Assembly (NCBI RefSeq): GCF_029227915.1
Contig: NC_079889.1
Location: 312,001-376,000 of the forward strand
Length of the DNA stretch: 64,000 nt
Direction: 5' to 3'
Source of the DNA: Hydractinia symbiolongicarpus
Lineage: Eukaryota > Cnidaria > Hydrozoa > Anthoathecata > Hydractiniidae
Shown: positions 12,200 through 21,906 of the stretch, in pieces
How positions within the stretch are numbered: the stretch's first letter is position 1
Layout of the letters: each line of letters opens with the position of its first letter
Notes under the pieces: generated by a model
Seen by the model: only the letters and a program-made list of their open reading frames with translations
What the model was told of the DNA's origin: nothing
The model's database searches: none
Made by a program: the position numbers and the translations under genes

Positions 12200-12881
12200 G
12201 CAAACGATTTTTCTGCGGCCAAAATCTGGCCGCGCTTTTTGATTGGCTAATTCTATTGTTCTCTGCTCACGTGATTATTATCAGAGAAAGCCCTTTTCAT
12301 TCCAAATATTCCAGCGAGTGGCTTCACTCACTCTAACAAACAATAGTATTCTACAAAGTTTTTACCAGAGTCAGATTTGGCCAGGCTTGGTAAACAACTC
12401 ACAGATAAATTAAATTGGCCTCCGAAGTGATTAGTCACATTGTTCAATTTAAACTCGGGGGTTTCCGCTGAGTCATTCCTTCGCGTCTAAGCTTTTGTTT
12501 GAGAGAAACTCATTTTATCAACTCGAAGAAGAAAGCTTAGTTAACTAGGCTATTTTAAACCTTACAAGAAGACTTTCTCTATTGCTTCAAAGTTCGATTT
12601 TTATGGGTGTTAAAAAAGGCACATTTAGATTAAAAAATTCCAGGAAAGTTGCGAAATCTTTACATTGCATTTACCATTTTAAGATTTGCTCAAACGAATG
12701 GTAAAACGCCTTTCATATTAGAAAATCCATGAAAAGCTAAAAATTCGAAATCTTATAACTAGCAAGTGCTTTTTATTTTTTAAACTCTTCTACAACACTT
12801 TTCTACAGCAACCTTTCTGTATGAACAATAAAAATATTAACAAAATAAGAACAAAGACTGAAATAGTACTGATTATGTTAA

Positions 12882-12928
12882 AGCTAAGGCGCCACGAGGA
12901 ACATTTTCATGCGCGTGCTATGCAACAT
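12882..12928 (+). repeat. Left terminal inverted repeat of the Harbinger element
   Basis: Identical over 47 bases to the reverse complement of 15,948-15,994. Its inner part (ATGCGCGTGCTATGCA) is followed at once by its own reverse complement (TGCATAGCACGCGCAT, to about 12,947), so the end can form a hairpin by itself. Confidence 0.95.
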
Positions 12929-12984
12929 TGCTGCATAGCACGCGCATAAAAAAAATTACTCGTGTCCCATGCCTATTTTTCACT

Positions 12985-13130
12985 GCAATGCAGCAAAAAA
13001 ATGTTGCATGGAGCAAACATTTTGCTCCACAACTTCGAGGACAAAATAGATCTGAATCTATTTTGCTCCCGTGCTCCGGGGACAAAATGTGCTGAAAAAT
13101 TTGTTGTGGAGCAAATGTTGCACGTGTCCC
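12985..13130. repeat. Subterminal foldback region inside the Harbinger element
   Basis: GACAAAATAGATCTGAATCTATTTTG forms a local hairpin at about 13,041-13,066. Around it, TTTGCTCCACAAC (about 13,020) is mirrored by GTTGTGGAGCAAA (about 13,103), and TGTTGCATGGAGC has a counterpart in GGAGCAAATGTTGCA. This could be transposase/MADF-protein binding repeats or the residue of a nested foldback MITE. Confidence 0.6.
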
Positions 13131-13270
13131 CACCTTCTGCAACAAATATTTTACAAAATTATTTGAGGCATTATTTTATTGACCAATCAAATCACAGAAA
13201 GATATAAACAAGTTTTTTTCTTGAGAAGTTGAACTGCAAGTGAAGAGTAGCTAGTGAGAAAATAGCGAAA

Positions 13271-14419
13271 ATGGCGGATGAAAAGAAAAAACTATCAGAC
13301 GAGGAGAAAGTTACTTTAATAAACTTTTATAAAGCGAACCCAACGTTATGGGACAGTGGGAATATATATTACAAAAATAAAGACAAAAAAGAAGCTGCGA
13401 AAATAGACCTTGTCACTGAATTTGAGGGGGCGTATAGCTGTGATTTTCTAGAAAAAGCATTCCATTCTCTTCGTTCATCGATGCTCCGTGAAGTTAAACG
13501 TAATGCTGGAAGCGAAGTTCCATCGAAAAAGTGGAAGTTTTATGAACAAATGGAGTTTATCGTAAGTGATCTTACAAAAGAAAAGAAAAAAGCGCAACTT
13601 TCGTCCGACGAGTTGGAAGAATTGATTGATTTTTATCGTGAAAATCCCGCGCTTTGGAACCACACTCTACAAGATTATAGAGACAGAGTGTTGCGCGAAG
13701 CTCTGATGGTCAAACTGAGTGAGCGTTTTGATGGGAAGTATACCGTAAACGAGCTCAAAACGTCATGGCATAACGCATTGACAAAGTATAGAAGTGAGCG
13801 CAATAGGGAGATTGGATCAAGATCCTCTGGTGCAGGTGTAAACGAAGCATATTTTTCTACCTGGGACCATTATAATCAAATGGATTTCGTTGAGATTACT
13901 TGCGATATGGATGAGACCGTCGATACAATGAACGAGGATGAACCACGTACCCCTGCTCCTAAAAAACGACGGGAGAAGAAGATGACGGAGGAGCAGTGTG
14001 CCAAAGCCGAACTGTGGAAAGCGTTGACAACTTCCATCACACAAAGGGCTGATCACCATGAAATCCGGCCGCAACAAGCTTCTACATATGGATGCGAAGC
14101 GCAATCTGCTGTCGAAAAACGTGCCCAAATTTTTGGAAGTACAGTGGCCGACAGTTTGGTCCAGTGCGAACTAAAAGATTGGCCAAGGTTGAAGAAAAAA
14201 ATCATGGATATTTTTTTCGAGTATGAAGAGCAGAAACAACACCAATCTATGCCTACCAACCATCATGCTCGTATGTTCGCAGCTTCAACGTTTACTCCAT
14301 ACACCCCATCATATCCCATGGCAAATACATATACTGGTATGCTGCAATCGCCACCTCTACCTTCTCAAAATCAGCCGTATTCACCCGCAAATTCATCCTG
14401 TTCGAACGATACGTTTTGA
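13271..14419 (+). CDS. MADF-domain DNA-binding partner protein of the Harbinger transposon
   Basis: A 382-residue uninterrupted ORF. It has two MADF (Myb/SANT-like) domains: about residues 13-98 (LINFYKANPTLWDSG to WKFYEQMEFI) and 115-207 (ELIDFYRENPALWNH to FSTWDHYNQMDFV). A basic, nuclear-localisation-like cluster follows at 231-237 (KKRREKK), then a helical stretch and a Pro/Ser/Tyr/Thr-rich tail. In PIF/Harbinger elements such a Myb/MADF-like protein binds the element ends and recruits the DDE nuclease to the nucleus. The tandem pair of MADF domains is notable, as many partners carry one Myb/SANT-like domain. The start is the first ATG after the upstream stops; AATAAA lies just past the stop at about 14,457. 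It is convergent with the transposase gene. Confidence 0.9.
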   Translation: MADEKKKLSDEEKVTLINFYKANPTLWDSGNIYYKNKDKKEAAKIDLVTEFEGAYSCDFLEKAFHSLRSSMLREVKRNAGSEVPSKKWKFYEQMEFIVSDLTKEKKKAQLSSDELEELIDFYRENPALWNHTLQDYRDRVLREALMVKLSERFDGKYTVNELKTSWHNALTKYRSERNREIGSRSSGAGVNEAYFSTWDHYNQMDFVEITCDMDETVDTMNEDEPRTPAPKKRREKKMTEEQCAKAELWKALTTSITQRADHHEIRPQQASTYGCEAQSAVEKRAQIFGSTVADSLVQCELKDWPRLKKKIMDIFFEYEEQKQHQSMPTNHHARMFAASTFTPYTPSYPMANTYTGMLQSPPLPSQNQPYSPANSSCSNDTF

Positions 14420-14529
14420 TACGTTACGTTATGGTTGGCAGACATTTTCTGGAGTAAAATAAATCAGAAAAATATATTAAACGTTCAGTAAATCTTATCA
14501 TTTTTTATTTATCCTCGCAAAAAATAAAA

Positions 14530-15801
14530 TTAAATGTCAACTCTAGCGCAATGCCACTGCCAGCGTACAGCACCTTCCATTACGAAATACTCCGTGAACT
14601 CGTCTCTTATTGCTTTGGCTTGATTACTAGATCGATTGCCGTAAATGTCATTGGACAGTGAAAACCATGTGCCAGTAGGAGTATCTTCTCTCCAAGCACC
14701 TTCGATAATTTCACCACGCTCATTCTCTCGGTCGACAAGACCAATTGGTAGCTCAATTTTGCCCACAGAACTTTTGCTCCTCTGCCAGTTATGCAATGCC
14801 ACTGTTGCCATTGTGATGGTAGAAACCTTTTCTGGTTCTAAGTTTATAGGTCGACGAAAAATGCGCCACCGATTTGCCAATATCCCAAATCCGTTTTCAG
14901 AAATTCTTCTCTTTCGTGACAGTCGATAATTGAAGATGCGTTTGTTTACTGTCAGATTTTTTTGTGGATAAGGCTTCATCAGGTAATTCTTAAGAGGAAA
15001 CGCATCATCTCCTGTTATCACATACGGCACTTTGTTGTTTCGACCTGGTAAATTGCAAACCTCTGGTAAATTTAGCGATCCACTGTCTAGCGCCTTCTTT
15101 AAATTACATTGGTCCCATATACCTCCATCAGAATTTCTACCGTTCGCTCCAACTTCCACATAAAGAAACTCATATTCTGGCCCGACAAGAGCCATGAGCA
15201 CTACACTGTCTGTCCCTTTATAGTTTCGGTAATGAGACCCTGAATTTGGGGGCTGCTGAATGACGATATGCTTCCCATCGAGAGCACCTAATCCATTTGG
15301 GAAGTTCCAACGCTCATTGAACTTTCTGGAGATATCTAGCCATTCCCCCTGTGTTTTCGGAGTTGAAAGGAAGGTTGGACCCAACCTCTTTATGATAGCT
15401 TCAGATACCTCCATAACAGCTGCTGAAATTCTTTTTCTTGACACTCTGAATTGAAATTCTAAAGACCTGAAAGTCTCACCAGTCGCTAAGTAACGTAGGG
15501 CCACGCAAACGAGCTCAGCTGGTGTGAAAGAATTCCTCATATTTGTATCTTGTTTCTGCAAATCCTCAGAAAGAAGACCGACTAGGTATTCGAATTGAGC
15601 GTTATTCATACGTATATACCCTCTACATTTCTTCTCATCGTTTTTTATTTCGTTGAAGATTGTATGAAAAGCGCCAAGACACTCTCTATTCCCAAGCCAC
15701 GGTTGCACCCAGCAATTTCTTGGTGGTTCTTCACGATCTTCCTCTTCTTCTTCGTCAAACAAAAGTAAAGCTAAAATAACTTCTCTGTTTATTCCTGCCA
15801 T
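14530..15801 (-). CDS. PIF/Harbinger transposase (DDE_Tnp_4, HARBI1-like nuclease)
   Basis: A 423-residue uninterrupted ORF. An acidic N-terminus (DEEEEEDREE, about 16-25) is followed by a helix-turn-helix-like region (about 90-135, FTPAELVCVALRYLATGET...VSRKRISAAV). The DDE nuclease fold has its three expected catalytic carboxylates visible: D175 in GALDGKH, D225 in NGRNSDGGIWD, and E302 in RKRRISENGFGILANRW; the conserved GDDAFPL motif is at 264-270. Length and motif order match full-length animal HARBI1-like proteins. It cuts and inserts the element at TWA targets, in line with the TAA duplication here. No intron is needed and there is no premature stop, so activity is plausible but inferred. 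Confidence 0.95.
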   Translation of the reverse strand: MAGINREVILALLLFDEEEEEDREEPPRNCWVQPWLGNRECLGAFHTIFNEIKNDEKKCRGYIRMNNAQFEYLVGLLSEDLQKQDTNMRNSFTPAELVCVALRYLATGETFRSLEFQFRVSRKRISAAVMEVSEAIIKRLGPTFLSTPKTQGEWLDISRKFNERWNFPNGLGALDGKHIVIQQPPNSGSHYRNYKGTDSVVLMALVGPEYEFLYVEVGANGRNSDGGIWDQCNLKKALDSGSLNLPEVCNLPGRNNKVPYVITGDDAFPLKNYLMKPYPQKNLTVNKRIFNYRLSRKRRISENGFGILANRWRIFRRPINLEPEKVSTITMATVALHNWQRSKSSVGKIELPIGLVDRENERGEIIEGAWREDTPTGTWFSLSNDIYGNRSSNQAKAIRDEFTEYFVMEGAVRWQWHCARVDI

Positions 15802-15947
15802 ATTTTAATCACACATGAACTCAATAAAAAACTTAAGGATACGGTATACCCTTTGAGCATGATTTTTTAACTTCGATTTTCGAAATAATCTTGCAGCAAA
15901 TAAGATGTGGCGCCACGAGAAACATTTTCATGCGCATGCTATGGGAC

Positions 15948-15994
15948 ATGTTGCATAGCACGCGCATGAAAATGTTCCTCGTGGCGCCTTAGCT
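15948..15994 (-). repeat. Right terminal inverted repeat of the Harbinger element
   Basis: Perfect inverted match to 12,882-12,928. The segment 15,909-15,988 is itself a long imperfect palindrome: GGCGCCACGAGAAACATTTT at about 15,909 pairs with AAAATGTTCCTCGTGGCGCC at 15,969-15,988. An extra inverted copy of the terminus therefore sits inside the right end. Confidence 0.95.
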
Positions 15995-15999
15995 TAACT

Positions 16000-16700
16000 G
16001 AGAAACGCAGCAAATATAAAGAAAATATCTATTTTTAATTATTTAATATTGCATCGGCATTACTTAGGTTTTCCACCAGGTAGGTAAGTATAAAATTATA
16101 CCGTTGTTTTAAGAAAGTCCACATTTTGTGGGTCTGGGCGTACATATTTAGAAGCACATTTTTAGGTGTTAAGCTCAAAATATTCACTTGAACTTAGTGA
16201 ACATAGTTTTCTGTTACAAATTTACTTAAACTTAAACAACAGTCCCCATTTAGCTGAAGGTCAAAACGTGTATATTTTTATAGCCCCAAGTATTCTGTAC
16301 TCTTCCACATATGGTGTTTTTATAGAGGGAGGGGAGGGAGTCACAGAGTCTAGTAAAACTGAGAGTCATGTTCTACATTAACATACTTTTTTTAAGTGCA
16401 GATCTTTCTTGCTGTACCGTTGCTATGGCAACAAAATACAATATTTTTAAACATTATAAATGTTTGAACCTTAGTGTAATCATGTGCGTTAAAAATCTTG
16501 TGCCTAAAATCAATCATTCGTGAAATACTCTATAGTACTTTGAACTTCCCCTTGCAATTTAACTTACATCTTCTTAAAATAATTACACAGAGGTATGGGG
16601 ACGACAATGGTTGTCACTTACTTCAGCGGGAAATGATTACAAGGTAACAGAATGTTGAACTATATTACCATGCATCAATGCTTTCCAAATTGGTTAAAAG
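16000..16700. other. AT-rich spacer
   Basis: Nothing recognised. A possible non-coding exon end with a good donor (ACATTTCAG|GTGAGT) lies at 16,770/16,771 and could be a 5'UTR exon of the downstream small secreted-peptide gene. Confidence 0.35.
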
Positions 16701-16979
16701 AGAAACGTCCAGCGCCTTGCGGTTAGATGTTCTAATTGGAAAATTTGGTAGAATCTACATAACATTTCAGGTGAGTTTTGTTTACTTTTTTATTGTATAG
16801 TATTTATTCAGCTAGAGGTTTGTTGATTTTAATAAATTTTGTCCTTTAAGGTTCCTATAGTGTATTCTTAATCCAGCCCTGTAAGAAAAAATTGGTAGTG
16901 TTCTAGAACGTGTGCAAGAATGTTATTTCATGGCAACGACCAGATATACTTCTTTTGCTTCTCATAGGCGATATTCAGA

Positions 16980-17228
16980 ATGAACAAGCTTGTCATTTGT
17001 GTCTTGCTTAGTGCAGCTTTTGCTGTAGCGTATGGTAGGAAAGTTGATCCAAAATGGAAGGACTCTGAATTCGCTCCATGTGCGAATGTGTGTAACGATT
17101 TACGACACAATTGCGAAAAGGAAGCAGAGAATATAGATGATTATTTGATGTGCCTTAGAGAGGAGTTGTTTTGCCTCGAGAAGTGCAAGAAAACATTGAA
17201 GACAAATCCAAAAGAGAAGGAATTCTAG
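16980..17228 (+). CDS. Small secreted six-cysteine peptide
   Basis: An 82-residue single-exon ORF. Residues 1-19 form a clear signal peptide (hydrophobic core LVICVLLSAAFAVA, likely cleavage after AYG). The mature part, about 63 residues, is charged and has six cysteines at 34, 38, 45, 58, 65 and 69. The intervals are 3-6-12-6-3, a mirror-symmetric arrangement with CxxxC at both ends. This suggests two antiparallel helices locked by disulfides (helical-hairpin type). A Y-rich tract and AG (16,966-16,967) lie 12 nt before the ATG, and a possible upstream donor is at 16,770. I do not recognise a named family; secreted defence, venom-type or signalling peptides can all look like this, so no function is assigned. 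The start is well placed because the signal peptide begins right at this Met. Confidence 0.85.
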   Translation: MNKLVICVLLSAAFAVAYGRKVDPKWKDSEFAPCANVCNDLRHNCEKEAENIDDYLMCLREELFCLEKCKKTLKTNPKEKEF

Positions 17229-17239
17229 AATGTACGACA

Positions 17240-17640
17240 CCCTTATCAAGATTTACCGAAAAAACAACTAAAATTTGTGTTGATATTTACATGTAAAAAA
17301 TTTTCACGAAATAATACAGATAAATTTAGCGCTCATTTAGTGCTAAAAAATGTGTTTTATTTGCTGGATTCTCAATCTGAAAATGATGGGAAAAATTACA
17401 CATTTTACGCATGTTTCAAATAGAAATATACTGATCTACATCTGTAAAAATGATGTAATCTCTTATTTCTATGGACAGGGATGCCAATTGACGATTTCAT
17501 AAACATTTAGAACCATGAAACAGCTTTGTCTCGGGAAGGTGCTCAACCACGCCCCCACTCAACGCTTAGCTTGATGGCCGCCATAGACTGATATGGTAGA
17601 TAAAATGTGCACAACAAAAAAAAATTCTTGATAGGAAATA
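17240..17640. other. Spacer downstream of the small peptide gene
   Basis: 3'UTR and intergenic DNA; nothing further recognised. Confidence 0.35.
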
Positions 17641-17664
17641 AGCTCTACGTTCTATAGCGGACTA

Positions 17665-17830
17665 TCTGACCATACTGTAGAAATTTGAGAGTAACGGCTT
17701 TGAAAAACCAATAAAATAGCGCGAAACAGGATTTATATAATATTTACGTTACATGTTAATAAGACACATTCAATTAACGCAATTTTTTTTAAATCCCTGT
17801 TAATTTTGTGCATTGTTAATCGTTTTAATG
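17665..17830 (+). repeat. Dispersed repeat R1, copy 2
   Basis: Matches 7,950-8,175 in order and orientation (GAAATTTGAGAGTAACGGC; TTACATGTTAATAAGA; TTCAATTAACGC). It lacks the middle part seen in copy 1. Confidence 0.75.
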
Positions 17831-17839
17831 TGTTCTTGC

Positions 17840-18780
17840 AAAAGATTTTAAAGCGATCTGATTCTGGAAGGTATGAATGTCACAAGTATTTCTTTTTTTT
17901 AGAACAGATTTGTAACAAATAGCAATCTATATTTTCATTATGGCTAGCCCTATAGCTTGCTCGTAAGCTATGCATGTAAATATGATTTTGTGTTAGAACG
18001 ACCATTTTGATGTTGAAAGATTTGGTAAAAATCAGCAAAAGTAGAAAACTCTATAGCTAGCTAGCTACAATCCTGGACATTATATTATTGAAAAAGGCCG
18101 ATTTTTGACTTTTTTCGAACTGGCCAAATGGAATCGCCTTCTGAAAACTCTGCAGCCGGCAGGCTGCAAAAGCTTCGCTTTGGAAGATGTGTAGGCCAGG
18201 TAAATAGCGACGGAAATGCGCTACTGGCAGTTTCTGCCATGTCCGCATTTTGGAACAATCCACACGACGGCCCGCTAAGGTGCTAAAATTCGGGGAAACG
18301 GGGTGTGCTGACGTCAGCAAAAATTAGTATGGGTTAAGAATTTGAAACCAAATAACCTAAGTCTGTTTGCGATCATTGACAAGTGAACTTTCATAAGTTC
18401 GTAATGCCTTTGTCTTTTGTAAAAGTTCCTTTCTCCAACTACTTCAACGCTTTGTATTTTATTTTGCAGTACTTGTTTTCTGCTTAACGTTTTGTCCCAG
18501 CAACAGACGCCATGATTGTAAAACTTTAATAGAATCGTGTTTACATTTTGTTCGAATGACATTTGAAACATTTAAGATCCCTCACACATATGTAGATATG
18601 AAACATGCGAATCAGTTAAGACTTTATTTACGTTTACAGAGCCGAAAACAATGCAAAAAACTGTTTGTGTTATATAAAGTTCTAGATACAGAAATACCCA
18701 AAGATACCAAATAAACGTTTGAGTTAAGGAAAGATTTGAGTTGTTGGGGTTTGAGTTATATAGAGTTCACTGTAGTATTT
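17840..18780. other. Non-genic stretch, possibly with an old repeat
   Basis: No coding exon recognised. A segment around TGACGTCAGCAAAAATTAG at about 18,310 resembles TGATGTCAGCTAAAATTTG at about 20,574 and may be a diverged repeat. Confidence 0.35.
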
Positions 18781-18809
18781 TCAGGGATATATCCGCTGTA
18801 CTAACTACT

Positions 18810-18974
18810 TTATTCGGAGAAACTTTCGCGAGAGAAACTTTCCCGAACTTCGCGTTTTTTGGCCTTCTTCGTGAAACTTTGTCTCGCGAAACTTTCAAAA
18901 ATGGCCATTCGCGAAAGTTTATTCGGTACAAACTTTCTAAATTGTCAATTCGCGAGAGGTTATCCACTAAAATT
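18810..18974 (+). repeat. GCGAAA-rich repeat, left unit
   Basis: Many TTCGCGAAAGTTT-type words in both orientations. The last about 66 bases (18,908-18,974, TTCGCGAAAGTTTATTCGG ... TATCCACTAAAATTT) recur in direct orientation at 19,336-19,402. Confidence 0.7.
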
Positions 18975-19007
18975 TAAAAAAAATTTGCTGGTTTTAAAAG
19001 TTATTTC

Positions 19008-19229
19008 TTGACTCGCCCTCACTTGGCTCGCCCTCCCGACAAAAAAGAGACAACTGGCGCTGGGAAAGAGTTTGGAATAAACAAAAGCAATGATGTTTTA
19101 AATGTATGTATGGCTTATAACCGAGTTACTGGCGAAGACGATGACGACGATGCGTGGGAGCCGGAAGAAGACGAGCCTAGAAATGTGCTTGATCTGTTCT
19201 GTGATTTTGACGATGAACCCAATTTGTAG
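19008..19229 (+). CDS. Unrecognised acidic ORF between direct repeats
   Basis: A 73-codon ORF ending in a strongly acidic segment (GEDDDDDAWEPEEDEPRN, then DLFCDFDDEPNL). Base composition looks more coding-like than its AT-rich surroundings: a GC-richer patch with few A/T homopolymers. The annotated Met is not an ATG, and no splice-supported start was found, so it may be the last exon of something larger or a fragment carried by the flanking repeats. It lies between two direct copies of a GCGAAA-type repeat. I do not recognise the family. Confidence 0.3.
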   Translation: MTRPHLARPPDKKETTGAGKEFGINKSNDVLNVCMAYNRVTGEDDDDDAWEPEEDEPRNVLDLFCDFDDEPNL

Positions 19230-19335
19230 ATAGAAGTTTTTACATACCATTAGAAAGAAAATTACATCGTTAAAAATGACTTTTCTATCATAAGAAATAT
19301 AAGCCACTTTTTTATAAGAACATAAAAAATCACAA

Positions 19336-19402
19336 ATCGCGAAAGTTTATCTCGGCAAAACCTTCTAATTTGTAGATTCGCGAAAATTTATCCAAAAAAT
19401 TT
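19336..19402 (+). repeat. GCGAAA-rich repeat, right unit
   Basis: Direct, diverged copy of 18,908-18,974: ATCGCGAAAGTTTATCTCGG, then CTTCTAATTTGTAGATTCGCG and TATCCAAAAAATTT. Offset is 428 bp. Confidence 0.65.
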
Positions 19403-19404
19403 CC

Positions 19405-20890
19405 CATTATGTATCTTGCATTTGAACTCCCAAATATTTATTTTTAAATATATATATACCCGGAAACATTGTAATGGTTCTTTACTTGTCAGTGTTATTC
19501 AACATTTGTCCTCTAATGATTTTTTAACCTTGAAATGATGAGAGATTTAAGTCCCTTGATGATATGTTTTGGATGTTAGTACTTTCCTGTACACAAATTT
19601 TTTTGGAAAACGGGGCGCATTAGTGATAACTATGCTATATTTTCGTCTGTCTGTTTGTGCGCGAGAAAAGTCTCTTTGATAATCCCATTATTCGTTGGAA
19701 ACGCTATATTCAAAGTGAACTGACTGTTATGTTTGCAATGCGAAAGGTTTATCACAAATAACCTTTGTTGCGGTTATATAACCTCAACACTTTCAAACAC
19801 AATGATGTGTTGTACAATATCATTTGCTCACAAGGAGAGAAGTAATTGTGGAGATAGGTGATTTATGTAACAACTATCTAAATTCATTGTTCTGTGAATA
19901 GCATCTAATGAGCGAGCTCATTAAAGCGGTAATTAATTTGATAAGTTAACTACGAAAGCATACGTGTGATTAGAAAGATGATAGATAACTTACATCGTGG
20001 AAAGATGTTGTTGAAAAAAAAAAAAAGAAGAATGATTCTCAAAAATACGAACTACAAGATCGTTCAAAGTATGTAGTTAGAGGGGAAAAATATATTAAAC
20101 ATATAAATATAAATATATTCTTGCTCATGTTGCTAACAATTTGTAGTTGTTGCCATTATTAGATAAAGGATATTAGAACTTTGATAGCAAAGAAAATTAG
20201 TATTGTGGACAGGTGTGATGTAGTTTTCTAGATTTTTGTCTTTTATTTATTATTTGATTAATTTTAACTGCTCATTTGTATTCTTGTATGTTTAAGGTTG
20301 AGCATATAATTCACTGAGGGAGTTTGAAATGAAGCTGGTTGCAGCTATTTTGAGGACATCGCTGACCAAATTATTGAAAGAACTGCAGCGTTTTCATCAT
20401 TTTTTAAACATCGCAAATGATCAGTGCTTCAGAATCTCTACTTAAACACGCTAGGCTGGGGGGGGAAGGGGTTTGGTATCGTTTGAAATTTGGTAGTGGC
20501 ATTCTCTAGCACGCCCTCACAACAAAATAAATCGTTTCAAGCCCCTTGAAGGTTCGGAGAAAATGGTCGACTGATGTCAGCTAAAATTTGCACATTTTAA
20601 GAATATGTATTAATCATAATCTTAAGTTCACCCTGACCTTTGATAAGTTTGAAAAAGCTGAGAAAAGTTGAAAAGTTTTAATCCAAAGTTTAAAAGTTTC
20701 CAACTCGATGTTCAATCATGGACAAAAATGTATTGATAAGAAGACTGCAAAATTTGTCGCCACCTAATTACTTGTGGTCGACATCAGTCGACCGGTTTCA
20801 AAGAATACTGTTTGATTCTCACTCTGCGTTTTAAACACCCTTTGACAGATTCTCCTCAACTCCTTGTTTACATTCACGATTTTCATTGGA
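19405..20890. other. Intergenic AT-rich DNA
   Basis: Nothing recognised beyond homopolymer runs and a G-run at about 20,458. Confidence 0.4.
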
Positions 20891-20896
20891 CAAAAA

Positions 20897-20986
20897 TAGT
20901 GTCTGCTGACTTTCGTAGTGTTGTCTGCTGACTTTTATAGTGTTGTCTGCTGACTTTTTTAGTGTTGTCTGATGACCTTTATAGTG
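20897..20986 (+). repeat. 22-bp tandem repeat, about four units
   Basis: TAGTGTTGTCTGCTGACTTT units start at 20,897, 20,916, 20,938 and 20,960, with a partial one at 20,982. Spacing is 19, 22, 22 and 22 bp. Read on the minus strand the array makes an artificial open frame. Confidence 0.85.
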
Positions 20987-21179
20987 TTTTGGTTGAATTA
21001 TGTTTGGGGATAATTCTAGACTGCACGAGCTTTTTGCTATCTTGAACTCAATTCTACAAAAGTCCATTGTACGTCTTAGTTATGGGCAGCATATATACGT
21101 GACCAATTGCCGATAACTTTCAACACAGTGTAAATTCCCTGAGCATTTAACTATTGAAAATTTATCTGTACTGACATTA

Positions 21180-21485
21180 GGAATACTTTCGCGGGCAGAA
21201 ACTTCTGCGTAATTAATGAAATAAACTTTAGCGTGTTGCAGTTTTTTTGAACAAATTTCGCAAAAAAATCTTTCGCGAATCGAAGAAAAAGGCTATTCTC
21301 GGGTTAAAAACTTTCGCGTGTTTTAAGTCGGCTATGATTTCGCGTGAAAAACTTGTGATTTGTTGAGACAAAAATTGATTTCGCGTGAAAAACTTGTGAT
21401 TTGTTGAGACAAAAACTTTCGCGAAAAAGGTCCAAAAATGCGAAAAATGCAAAAGTTTTTGCCCGCGAAAAATTTCTGCCCGCGT
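21180..21485. repeat. GCGAAA-rich repeat with an internal 41-bp duplication
   Basis: Dense TTCGCG(T/A)GAAAAA words. The unit beginning GATTTCGCGTGAAAAACTTG is duplicated in tandem (starts at 21,336 and 21,377). The ends carry CTTTCGCGGGCAGAAACTTC (about 21,186) and, inverted, TTTTTGCCCGCGAAAAATTTC (about 21,455), so the whole could be a foldback element. Confidence 0.65.
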
Positions 21486-21906
21486 AAGTAGTGAGGCGTT
21501 ATTTTTTACCCCTTACCCTTTTCAACGATTCATATCAATACAAAAAACATGCACTTCAAAAATAATACTATTAAAAACTCATACACAAACCGGTTTGCAT
21601 GAATTTCACCTTAATCAGGGACAGGAAAAAATGTAAATAGAAGGTTTAAGATCGATGTTGAAATACATTCAATCTCGAATCTGCGGTGCCTTTTTATGTC
21701 TTTTCACCGCACAAATGCATAATTTTGTATATATGTTACGAATATTGTGATAAATTCTGACAGTATGTATATAAACCGGTTATCATGCATAATAACAATA
21801 CCTCAACCCAACCCTTATACATAATACCCGCAGAATATACATAACTTTCAATTGATCACATTCTCTCTATGTATTTTTCTTTATAGGTTTTAGTACATAA
21901 ACCGAA

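Larger units (their letters stand above)
12882..15994. mobile_element. PIF/Harbinger DNA transposon, complete, with both partner genes
   Basis: A 3,113-bp element bounded by a 47/47 perfect terminal inverted repeat (12,882-12,928 and 15,948-15,994, starting AGCTAAGGCGCCACGAGG). It is flanked by a 3-bp TAA duplication (12,879-12,881 and 15,995-15,997), the target-site size and type expected of PIF/Harbinger. It carries two convergent uninterrupted genes: a MADF-domain DNA-binding partner (+) and a DDE nuclease (-), only about 110 bp apart, each with a polyadenylation-like signal in the gap. Both subterminal regions fold into hairpins. Intact ORFs and identical TIRs suggest a young, possibly still mobile copy. 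Confidence 0.93.

Noticed and set aside
12918-13207. Two antisense/sense open frames in the left end of the Harbinger element
   Set aside because: They overlap the palindromic subterminal region and have no resemblance to transposon proteins; products of hairpin symmetry.
20831-21067. 78-codon minus-strand ORF with repeated SRQHYES-like units
   Set aside because: The peptide repeats only reflect the 22-bp DNA tandem array; no conserved frame outside it.
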